DNA of 11,262 nt from Baffinella frigidus (taxonomy: Eukaryota; Cryptophyceae; Cryptomonadales; Baffinellaceae): NCBI GenBank assembly GCA_026770585.1, contig MU646891.1:35483-46744 (forward strand), given 5' to 3'. Of this stretch, positions 1 through 5,428 are shown piece after piece (within the stretch, counting starts at the first letter, position 1; each line of letters starts with the position of its first letter). The position numbers and the translations under genes were made by a program. The notes beneath the pieces are model-generated. The model saw only the letters and a program-made list of their open reading frames with translations, made no database searches and had not been told where the DNA came from.

Positions 1-107
1 GGTTTAGGGTTTAGGGTTTAGGGTTTAGGGTTTAGGGTTTAGGGTTTAGGGTTTAGGGTTTAGGGTTTAGGGTTTAGGGTTTAGGGTTTAGGGTTTAGGG
101 TTCAGGG
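1..107 (+). repeat. Telomere-type array (TTTAGGG)n
   Basis: Fourteen uninterrupted copies of TTTAGGG are followed by one TTCAGGG variant. This is the plant/algal-type telomere unit. The G-rich strand reads left to right. At a left chromosome end the + strand should read CCCTAAA, so this block cannot be a simple left telomere in this orientation. It may be interstitial, inverted or an assembly edge. The purity of the array compared with the two later blocks suggests it is the youngest. It could form G-quadruplexes on the + strand. Confidence 0.95.
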
Positions 108-212
108 TGTACCCAAGCTTCGAGGACTTCAGGAGCGCTGTGACGGCGCGGAGCTCGGGGACGGAGCGGAGCAGGATCAGGGGGGCTGATACGAGGAGTG
201 TTGCCGCCTGGC

Positions 213-342
213 GGTTTGGGGTTTGGGGTTTGTGGTTTGTGGTTTGTGGTTTGGGGTTTGGGGTTTTGGGTGAAGGTTTAGGGTTTAGGGTTTAGGGTTT
301 AGGGTTTAGGGTTTAGGGTTTAGGGTGTAAGGTTTAGGTTTA
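213..342 (+). repeat. Degenerate telomere-type array
   Basis: Variants TTTGGGG and TTTGTGG occupy the first part, and about seven clean TTTAGGG copies follow from about 277 before decaying near 330-342. The orientation is the same as the first block. The intervening 108-212 segment is unique GC-rich sequence with no convincing gene. Confidence 0.9.
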
Positions 343-499
343 AAGAGGGGGTGAGGTGCGGACAGCCGGAGGAGGTTCGGTTGGCGAGCATGGTTTACCC
401 AGCTTCCAACTCAAGTTGATTCACCGGCTGTTTGGTACGAGCTCGGCATGCACCCTTTCAGAAAAGTCGTTAAACCCCAGTGAGCCCAGGCCCAACCGC

Positions 500-566
500 A
501 CACCCAGCATGTCAACTTCCAACACAGTCTGACATTCAACCCGAGTGAGACAGAGCCAGGGACCCC
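500..566 (-). repeat. ~50-bp subtelomeric/intronic motif, copy 1
   Basis: Read on the minus strand, the motif runs CTGTCTCACTCGGGTTGA, a variable stretch, then AAGTTGACATGCTGGGTGTG. The same order of blocks (GCCTCAC..GGGTTGAC .. GTTGACATGCTGG) recurs at 926-982, 3847-3900 and 4334-4392. A related start sequence forms the ends of the fold-back at 3341-3680. In the coiled-coil region it sits in introns just before an exon copy. No exon is recognisable next to this copy. Confidence 0.7.
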
Positions 567-620
567 CCCTCGGCTTATGAAACCACGCAGTCCGCTGGAC
601 GAGTGAGGCACGGCTGTGTT

Positions 621-763
621 CATCTCGGAAGATAACTGAATCAGTTCTTTTTCAACAGGAGGTTGAATAGGAGAAGTTAGTTCGGGCATAGTAAACTTAA
701 TAAGGCGCCCTAATTAAATGAGAAACGCTCATTAGGGAACTGATTCAGTTATCTTTCGAGATG
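621..763. repeat. Inverted repeat with palindromic spacer
   Basis: A 27-bp arm at 621-647 is repeated in reverse complement at 737-763 with one mismatch. Both arms contain GATAACTGAATCAGTTC. The 89-bp spacer holds a near-palindrome around 698-716 (TTAATAAGGCGCCCTAATTAA-like) and a perfect six-base stem, AATGAG/CTCATT, at about 717-733. This could be a small fold-back transposon or a cruciform-forming site. No target-site duplication is clear. Confidence 0.7.
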
Positions 764-925
764 AGTGTGGTGCGCGCTCGCCATGTAACCCTTCACAAAA
801 GTCTGGCAGCTAACTCGAGTGAGGCAGAGCGAGCGAACCCCGCTAAATCACGCATTTGGCTGGACTTACGAGGCAGGAAAAAACTTTCTCCGGCTCTGAC
901 CTTCGCCGGTTTGCAGCCGGAGGCC

Positions 926-982
926 AGCATGTCAACCTCCACCAAAGTCCAGACAGTCACGTCAACCCGAGTGAGGCAGGTC
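926..982 (-). repeat. ~50-bp subtelomeric/intronic motif, copy 2
   Basis: The minus strand reads CCTGCCTCACTCGGGTTGAC, then a variable middle, then GGTTGACATGCTGG. This is the second clear copy of the family described at 500-566 and one of the best matches to the shared consensus. Confidence 0.7.
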
Positions 983-1133
983 AAACCCTTCTCCGAGCAA
1001 AGGATTTAGCCCTGGACCCCTTTTCAAGGACATTTCTGGCCGGACCGGACCTTTTCCGGCGTGAGGCCCAAGTCGTTCCGGAGGAACGAGATGACCCCCG
1101 CCATCCGTGGGTGTTCCGGCGCACGATCCCCCC

Positions 1134-1146
1134 GCACCTGTCAGCG
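1134..1146 (-). other. Exon-tail-like boundary element before telomere-like repeat
   Basis: The + strand reads GCACCTGTCAGCG and is followed at once by TTTAGGGTTTAC. On the minus strand this is CGCTGACAG|GTGC, matching the 3' end and 5' splice site of the coiled-coil exon copies (GCCGACAG|GT) at 3709-4650. The upstream flank ACGATCCCCCC is also shared with the element at 1501-1513. It appears to be a relic of an exon end whose upstream part has been replaced by telomere-type repeat. Confidence 0.5.
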
Positions 1147-1203
1147 TTTAGGGTTTACACAAAAATAGACGGAAACAGAGAGGAAATTCCTCACCTGCCC
1201 CTA

Positions 1204-1258
1204 AACTCCTCGTGGAAAACAGCCCCGGTTGTGAACTCCTCGTGGAAAACAGCCCGGG
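1204..1258 (+). repeat. Two-copy direct repeat, 30-bp period
   Basis: AACTCCTCGTGGAAAACAGC starts at 1204 and again at 1234. It is a simple local tandem duplication in gene-free DNA. Confidence 0.85.
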
Positions 1259-1327
1259 GTGTGCCAGCTGCGGATGGTCCGTTGCGCGCCCACCCTGCAC
1301 CTGTGAGATTAATATGCCTTAGAACAA

Positions 1328-1473
1328 GGTCAAGATAGGTAAGGCATACGTCAAGATAGGTAAGACATAGCGCAGGTGTTACGAACATGGGTGAGACATA
1401 GGTCAAGATAGGTAAGACGTAGGGCAAGATAGGTAAGACATAGGGCAGGTGATAGGAACATGGGTAAGACATA
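1328..1473 (+). repeat. 73-bp higher-order minisatellite (2 copies)
   Basis: The array parses exactly into units of 21, 21 and 31 bp (1328-1348, 1349-1369, 1370-1400), repeated as 21, 21 and 31 bp (1401-1421, 1422-1442, 1443-1473). The 21-bp unit is GTCAAGATAGGTAAGACATA-like. The 31-bp unit shares the AGACATA end but has a GCAGGTG..GAACATGGGT head. This is a higher-order repeat formed by duplication of a three-unit block. Confidence 0.9.
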
Positions 1474-1500
1474 GCGGTTGGTACGAAACGCGATCTCCCC

Positions 1501-1513
1501 GTACCTGGGAGCG
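1501..1513 (-). other. Second exon-tail-like boundary element before telomere-like array
   Basis: GTACCTGGGAGCG is followed immediately by the TTTGGGG array. It matches the element at 1134-1146 including the shared upstream CGATCYCCCC. A third occurrence at 3705-3717 abuts an A/T microsatellite. Confidence 0.5.
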
Positions 1514-1989
1514 TTTGGGGTTTGGGGTTTGGGGTTGAGGGTGTGGGGTTTGGTTTTTAGGGTTTGGGGTTTAGGGTTTGGGGTTTAGGGTTTAGGGTTT
1601 AGGGTTTGGGGTTTGGGGTTTAGGGTTGAAGGTTTAGGGTTAGGGTTAAGGGTTTGGGGTTTAGGGTGTAGGGTTTAGGGTTTAGGGTTTGGGGTTTGGG
1701 GTATGGGGTTTGGGGTTTAGGGTTTGAGGTTGAGGCTTGAGGGTTTAGGGTTTAGGGTTTAGGGTTTAGGGTTTAGGGTTCAGGGTGTAGGGTTTCGGGT
1801 TTGGGGTTGAGAGTTTAGGGTTTGGGGTTTAGGGTTTAGGGTTTAGGGTTTAGGGTATAGGGTATAGGGTATAGGGTTCAGGGTTCAGGGTTTAGGGTTT
1901 AGGGTTTAGGGTTCGGGTTTAGGGTTTAGGGTTTAGGGTTTAGGGTTTAGGATTTAGAGTTCAGGGTTCAGGGTTCAGGGTTCAGGGGT
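1514..1989 (+). repeat. Long degenerate interstitial telomere-type array
   Basis: About 475 bp are built almost entirely of seven-base variants: TTTAGGG, TTTGGGG, TTCAGGG, TTGAGGG and GTATAGG. Clusters of one variant (TTTGGGG early, GTATAGG near 1855-1875, TTCAGGG near 1966-1985) indicate local amplification of single mutated units. The G-rich strand is on +, as in the first two blocks. It is much more degenerate than 1-107, so probably older. Confidence 0.93.
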
Positions 1990-2040
1990 GAGTGGCTAGG
2001 ATTTGGTCAATCCGAATGCGACAGAGCTAGGTTTTGCAGC

Positions 2041-2103
2041 GCACCTGCGACGCGAGGCGCATGGCACGCTCCCTTGAAAGCGCCGGGGGCACCACCATCG
2101 AGG
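2041..2103 (-). pseudogene. Duplicated 3' end of the Ala/Gly/Lys-rich exon
   Basis: About 60 bp match the end of the exon at 2290-3025. On the minus strand both encode PALSRERAMR(L/I)ASQ and then reach a CAG|GT splice donor, here GTGCGCTG. A CAG acceptor-like site precedes the segment near 2105. It could be a genuine second, short exon or a leftover of a tandem duplication. Reading on past the donor meets a stop after five codons. The coding phase is conserved, but the segment is too short to call functional. Confidence 0.45.
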
Positions 2104-2174
2104 CTGATCCAACACCCATTTTAAAACCCGAAAAGCGGTACAACTGGGCATTGGGTGGTAAGTTTCGTTGGAGA

Positions 2175-2211
2175 GTCACGTCCCCGCCCGCTTTTCGGGC
2201 GGCCTCGTGAC
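2175..2211. other. Conserved hairpin, copy 1 (CCGCTTTTCGG loop)
   Basis: The outer stem is GTCACG/CGTGAC, the inner stem is CCGCCCG/CGGGCGG, and the loop is CTTTT with three-base spacers on both sides. A second hairpin with the same architecture and loop lies at 3972-4010, and both are followed by CTGCACT(C/T)GA. On the minus strand it falls inside the putative intron after the 2290 splice donor. It could be a structured intronic RNA, a palindromic protein-binding site or a decayed small transposon. Confidence 0.7.
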
Positions 2212-2289
2212 CAAACCCCATACAAACTGCCTGCACTCGATATTTAAAAAAGGGTGGTGGATGAGCCGCGTGTGGAAGAGGATCGCAAC

Positions 2290-3025
2290 CTGTGACGCGA
2301 TGCGCATGGCACGCTCCCTTGAAAGCGCCGGAAGCACCGCCATCAGCCTATCCCGCAAGTCCCGCGCCTGCTCCACACTGCTCCCCTTCCCCCCTTCCGC
2401 CTTCCCCCCTTCCGCCTTCCCCCCATCCCCCTTCCCCCCCTTGCCCCCGCCCACCGCCGCCACCACTCCCTGCTCCACGCTGTTCCCCGTGGCCCTCCCC
2501 CCCTTCCCCCCGACCGGTGCGACGCCCGGCGGCGCGGTCCCCACTGCCCGCACCGCACTCTGAAGGGGACCCGTGGGGACCCCCCGCGCGATTCTATGCG
2601 CAACGCTCGACATTCGCAGCGACGCGAGTCGTTGCGCCGCGCTCGACATCCTCGGAGACGGTTTCCCCGCAACGGCTGGCCTTCCTCCCGCCCCGACAGC
2701 CCCGACAGCAGCCTCGGGTCCAAGGTGGCCGTGCCTCTCCGCGCCGGGCGCCGCGCTCGCCATGTCCTTGGCGTTCTTCGCGCTCCCAATACAGGCGGAC
2801 ACAGCAACTTGTTCTGTAGCCACGTTGGAAAAGACATGCTTCTTTGTTGACGGATCTTCACAGTATTTCTTCGCCGCGCCCGCCATGGTGATTCGCGCCG
2901 CACTCGCCGGCTCCTCCGAGAGGACCGAGAGGAGCGAGGGGAGGGGGGCGGCGCTGCCCAACACCTCCTCGGGGGTCGACGGCTGGAGGAGTGCCTCAGG
3001 TACGCCGATGAAGAGGGCGGGGTAG
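2290..3025 (-). CDS. Exon of an Ala/Gly/Lys-rich protein of unknown function (partial)
   Basis: A 245-codon exon is inferred from splice signals. Upstream, the minus strand has CTAAC, a long poly-C tract and ATGCAG as acceptor (exon from 3025). Downstream, GCGTCACAG|GTTGCG is the donor. Residues 28-44 look helical (LPSLLSVLSEE). The middle has an imperfect repeat, RMSSAAQRLASL/RMSSVAHRIA. Residues about 172-215 are low-complexity Gly/Lys (GGKAEGGK repeated). The end is a charged helix with DLRDRLMAVLPALSRERAMR. An internal ATG at 2886 in a strong start context (CACCATGG) offers an alternative start. GC-rich third positions support coding. No domain or family was recognised. Flanking exons are not identified, and the exon's own 3' end is duplicated at 2041-2103. 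The Gly/Lys tract may be replication slippage. An expressed gene or a decaying copy are both possible. Confidence 0.5.
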
Positions 3026-3233
3026 CTGCATCCGGGGGGGGGGGGGGTTAGTCGAAAAACTCGGTACGTGCACCTATTTTCGTCATAACCATATCTCTTC
3101 GTGGAGGGGGGGTAGCGTGCGGAAGTGCTACGGGGGACTGTAGGGAAGTGCGAGGAATTTTCCGGTGAGCCTGGCAGATTTTGATGCGGATTCAGCATGT
3201 TCTTGGTATGTAACATGGGCGATTCTGTGAACA
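3026..3233. other. Probable intron or 5' flank with a ~15-bp G homopolymer
   Basis: The run of about 15 G at 3033-3047 is a pyrimidine tract on the minus strand, directly before the acceptor of the exon at 2290-3025. The rest shows no coding or repeat signal beyond a shorter G7 run near 3106. The minus-strand frame stays open across it, but the composition differs from the exon. Confidence 0.45.
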
Positions 3234-3333
3234 GCGGAGGGCTTGCGAGAGGCTGATTGTGGAGGGCTTGCGGAGGGCCTGCGAGAGGCTGATTGGGCTT
3301 GTGAGAGGCTGACGCGGAGGGCTTCCGAGAAGC
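3234..3333 (+). repeat. Tandem repeat, GCGGAGGGCTTGCGAGAGGC type
   Basis: Three to four irregular units of about 18-36 bp share GCGGAGGGCTTGCGAGAGGC and GAGAGGCTGA. The last 32 bases (3302-3333) recur identically at 3495-3526, in the loop of the adjacent fold-back. Confidence 0.8.
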
Positions 3334-3340
3334 CCTAGTT

Positions 3341-3680
3341 CTGCCTCAGCCGGGTTGACTGATCGTTTCCACGCCAAAAGTGGACGGGGTGTACCGCAAA
3401 ACAGGGGGGTCAATTTCTGGTCTCCCCATTTCGAGGAGCCCAGATTAACTCAGGCAGAGCTAGAGCACCCGCGCCAGTTGTCCAACAGCAATCATGAGAG
3501 GCTGACGCGGAGGGCTTCCGAGAAGCTGGTTGCTGTTGGACAACTGGCGCGGGTGCTCTAGCTCTGCCTGAGGTAATCTGGGCTCCTCGAAATGAGGAGA
3601 CCAAACGTTGACCCCCCTGCTTCGCGGTACACCCCGCCCACTTTTGGCGTGGAAACGATCAGTCAACCCGGCTGAGGCAG
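3341..3680. mobile_element. Large fold-back element with 151-bp inverted arms
   Basis: The left arm (3341-3491) is the near-exact reverse complement of the right arm (3530-3680), with a 38-bp loop. Its outer ends read CTGCCTCAGCCGGGTTGAC, related to the ~50-bp intronic motif family. The loop carries a 32-bp copy of sequence that also lies seven bases before the left arm. It may be a fold-back transposon or the product of template switching or palindromic duplication. No flanking target-site duplication is obvious. No protein is encoded, and overlapping frames on both strands simply mirror the palindrome. Confidence 0.9.
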
Positions 3681-3708
3681 AGCCAGGTGTTGTTCGTGGT
3701 GGGCGTAC

Positions 3709-3830
3709 CTGTCAGCGTCTAATAAATAAATAAAATAATAAATAAAATAATAAATAAATGTATATGGCCCAGATGGCGTCGACGAGCGACGTGACCTTCA
3801 CCAGCCGCTGGGCTCTTTCCCGCATCCGAG
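3709..3830 (-). pseudogene. Coiled-coil exon copy E with A/T microsatellite insertion
   Basis: On the minus strand an acceptor-like CCGTAAG precedes a segment encoding RERAQRLVKVTSLVDAIW, clearly related to exon copy C at 4550-4650 (RERHLVKLTSLVNAIRG). After AIW the family sequence is interrupted by an A/T-rich microsatellite, then resumes as CGCTGACAG|GTACG, the usual exon end and donor. The inserted tract is open in this frame and would add about 17 mostly hydrophobic residues before a TGA in the exon tail. The copy is probably non-functional. Confidence 0.5.
3720..3765. repeat. A/T microsatellite (TAAATAAA/TAAAATAA)
   Basis: A pure A/T tract of four- and five-base units sits in otherwise GC-rich sequence. 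It starts right after GTACCTGTCAGCG, the same short element that abuts the telomere-type repeats at 1146 and 1513. Confidence 0.9.
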
Positions 3831-3846
3831 CTTACGGATTCGCACC

Positions 3847-3900
3847 GCACACCCAGCACGCCAACTCGAGAAACGTCGGTCAACCCATGTGAGGCAGGGC
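3847..3900 (-). repeat. ~50-bp intronic motif, copy 3
   Basis: The minus strand reads CCTGCCTCACATGGGTTGAC, then CGACGTTTCTCGAGTTGG, then CGTGCTGGGTGTGCGG. It lies directly upstream, in minus-strand sense, of exon copy E and is separated from it by GAATCCGTAAG. The arrangement is the same as at 4334-4392 before exon copy B'. Confidence 0.75.
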
Positions 3901-3971
3901 TGTCCATCCACACGAGGCGGATCACCCAATTCAAAAGTCCGATGTTATTGCGCAGTAATTTTGATTGGGTT

Positions 3972-4010
3972 GGTCACGTGTTGCACCGCTTTTCGGCGCG
4001 ACACGTGACC
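3972..4010. other. Conserved hairpin, copy 2 (CACGTG outer stem)
   Basis: The outer stem is ten perfect pairs (GGTCACGTGT/ACACGTGACC), with an imperfect inner stem around CCG/CGG and a CTTTT loop. It matches the hairpin at 2175-2211 in loop, stem start (GTCACG) and following sequence (CCTGCACT). Both arms contain the E-box/G-box core CACGTG. On the minus strand it sits in the intron between exon copies C' and E. Confidence 0.75.
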
Positions 4011-4075
4011 GACCTAATAAAAACACCTGCACTTGACTTTGATTCTGCGTGGTTGGATAGCCTCGTGCAGAGTAC

Positions 4076-4129
4076 CTGTCGGCGTCGCCGCGGTTAGCTT
4101 TGACGAGCGCGAGCATCACCAAACCGAAC
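4076..4129 (-). pseudogene. Coiled-coil exon copy C' (54 nt)
   Basis: The acceptor-like CCGTAG is followed by a 54-nt segment in which the frame encodes FGLVMLALVKANRGDAD, ending at GACAG|GTAC. It has the same length as copy D at 4396-4449, and the frame stays open in both copies upstream through APSP..NASIRR. It lacks the VEELRIRSELE half seen in copy C. It may be an alternative exon or a relic. Confidence 0.45.
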
Positions 4130-4231
4130 CTACGGATCGAGGCATTTCCTTTGGGGGAAGGTGCGAATTCGCATGTTCACCCGAGGGAAATGGCAACCTT
4201 CACACACTAGATGTGATCCACTTAGGAAACC

Positions 4232-4308
4232 CTGTCGGCGTCGCCATGGATGGCGTTGACGAGCGGAGCGACGTGAGCTCGCCGACATGCCGCTGGGTTG
4301 TTCCCCGC
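4232..4308 (-). pseudogene. Coiled-coil exon copy B' (frameshifted)
   Basis: The minus strand has an acceptor-like TTTTAGAG. It is followed by sequence aligned to copies C and E: GAGCTCACGTCGCT, a four-base CGCT insertion, then CGTCAACGCCATCCATGGCGACGCCGACAG in separate blocks. The insertion breaks the LVKLTSLVNAIRG frame. The donor is altered to GACAG|GGTTT. A degenerate exon is the best reading. Confidence 0.5.
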
Positions 4309-4333
4309 TCTAAAATTGACGGATTCTTACCAC

Positions 4334-4392
4334 AACCCCAGCACGTCAACTTGAGAAAAGCCGGTCATCAACCCAAGTGAGGCAAGGCTAGT
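4334..4392 (-). repeat. ~50-bp intronic motif, copy 4
   Basis: The minus strand reads CTTGCCTCACTTGGGTTGAT, GACCGGCTTTTCTCAAGTTG, then ACGTGCTGGGG. It starts seven bases after the donor of exon copy D and leads to GAATCCGTCAA before exon copy B'. Confidence 0.75.
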
Positions 4393-4395
4393 GAC

Positions 4396-4449
4396 CTGTC
4401 GGCGACGCCGCGGATGGCGTTGTCGAGCGTGAGCTTCACCAAATCGAAC
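4396..4449 (-). pseudogene. Coiled-coil exon copy D (54 nt)
   Basis: CCGTAG precedes a 54-nt segment encoding FDLVKLTLDNAIRGVAD, ending at GACAG|GTCACT. It is closely related to copy C' (same length and boundaries) and to the second half of exon copy C. The reading frame is intact within the segment, so it could be an alternative exon, but the phase relation to copy C differs. Confidence 0.45.
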
Positions 4450-4549
4450 CTACGGATCGAGGCATTTCGTTCGGGGGAAGGTGCGAATCCGCATGTTCAC
4501 CCGACGGAAATGGCAAGCTTGACAGCAGATGTGATACACTTGGGAGCAC

Positions 4550-4650
4550 CTGTCGGCGTCGCCACGGATGGCGTTGACGAGCGACGTGAGCTTGACCAGG
4601 TGCCGCTCCCGCTCCGACTCCAGCTCCGACCGGATCCGCAGCTCCTCCAC
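4550..4650 (-). CDS. Best-preserved downstream coiled-coil exon (copy C)
   Basis: A 101-nt exon is bounded by ACGCTTCAG and GACAG|GTGCTC. It encodes VEELRIRSELESERERHLVK followed by LTSLVNAIRGDAD and ends in phase 2. Heptad-like spacing of leucine/isoleucine with many Glu/Arg residues indicates a coiled coil continuing that of the first exon. Joining after residue 229 of exon 1 (donor at 5428) keeps phase 0. This is the most complete of at least seven related segments (A, B, C, D, B', C', E). An in-frame TAA lies just upstream of the acceptor, so it depends on splicing. That it belongs to the 5429-6115 gene is inference. Confidence 0.5.
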
Positions 4651-4762
4651 CTGAAGCGTTTATGGTTGGTGGTTACGCTGAATCGCCTGTAGGGCGGAAG
4701 AGATCGCGGTGCGGGTCAGGGTGCGGTGCAGCGCAATTGGTGCGGTGAGGTTGAGGGTGTTG

Positions 4763-4801
4763 CTCCGACTCCAGATCCGACCGGATCCGCAACTCCTCAA
4801 C
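4763..4801 (-). pseudogene. Partial coiled-coil exon copy B
   Basis: The sequence GTGTCAG|GTTGAGGAG introduces thirteen codons, VEELRIRSDLESE, nearly the first half of copy C. It then breaks off into CAACACCCTCAACCTCACC, a sequence that recurs near 5248-5267 ahead of copy A. It is a truncated duplicate. Confidence 0.5.
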
Positions 4802-5137
4802 CTGACACGCGCACCGCAACCGGGGGGGGGGCGAGAGTTAATAGCTTGACAAACACGACCGTGGTATGGAGCTAAGGGGAGAGGTGCGACGAGACCAGAG
4901 GGCTCAAGCTGCCCGCTGCCAACCCGGAGGGTAGGCATGGGAACTCGTGTCTCGTCAACCACCAGGCATCAGAAGAGAGAACCAAATGGCGTGGGGGGCT
5001 GAGTAACTTTTGTCACCAGGGTTAAACTCGCAAGGTTTATCCATGGTGAAATTTACTCTACGGGTGGCATATCTCGATCTGGTCCTCTGCTGGTGGCTGG
5101 TGGAATGCTCGGTGAGGCTCAGGGTACCGCGGCCCAC

Positions 5138-5188
5138 CATGGCTCGGTGCTCCGCCTCCAGCTCCGTTCTTAACCTCAGCTCCTCCAC
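5138..5188 (-). pseudogene. Partial coiled-coil exon copy A
   Basis: The segment encodes VEELRLRTELEAEHRAM and stops matching the family there, followed by GTGGGC, which could act as a donor. Upstream on the minus strand, GCGATCCAGCGTAACCTCAA and an acceptor-like CCTCCTCAG are shared with the copy C region (GCGATTCAGCGTAACC). The frame is continuous with the first exon region, so it could be an alternative exon. It lacks the LVKLTSLVNAIRG half. Confidence 0.45.
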
Positions 5189-5428
5189 CTTCATGGTTGA
5201 GGTTACGCTGGATCGCTCTGAGGAGGGCAGGTGCAACGCACAGCTCAGGGTGAGGTTCAGGGTGTTGCGACCCGCCGGGGCGCATCGACTGCTCTTGCTG
5301 TTTTGTTTGATTCTCCAGGGCTCCGTGCAGGGGAGGGCGTTGCAAGATGCAAGGTAAGGCCTCCGGCGCGCATCCCGTTCAGGGACAGCCTGGAAAGCAA
5401 AGACGGACACGGGCGGGAGCGCGCGCAC

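Larger units (their letters stand above)
343..1122. other. Gene-free subtelomeric spacer
   Basis: No reading frame here has convincing coding character. The stretch holds copies of the ~50-bp motif family (listed separately), an inverted repeat around 621-763, and several CCGG-rich patches at 890-1090. Looser relatives of the 50-bp motif are visible at about 444-493 and 781-831, sharing the pattern CATG, then CCCTTC, then AAAAGTC, ending in GTGAG. The short open frames overlap on both strands and look fortuitous. Confidence 0.6.
4076..4556. repeat. ~318-bp tandem duplication of exon plus intron
   Basis: About 160 bp at 4076-4236 recur at 4396-4556 with an offset of 318-320 bp. They share CCTACGGATCGAGGCATTT, GGGGGAAGGTGCGAAT, GCATGTTCACCCGA and the final GTGAT.CACTT. 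The intervening 4237-4395 holds exon copy B' and the 50-bp motif. The right copy runs into exon copy C. Divergence is moderate, so the duplication is older than the one at 6419-7029. Confidence 0.85.

Noticed and set aside
107-295. A 62-codon frame crossing the first spacer and second telomere-like block
   Set aside because: Most of it is translated telomere-type repeat; the start is inside the repeat boundary and there is no coding support.
2292-2819. Long plus-strand frames rich in Pro/Ser/Ala/Arg opposite the 2290-3025 exon
   Set aside because: They are antisense shadows of the GC-rich Gly/Lys/Ala exon. The minus strand has the splice signals and plausible helices.
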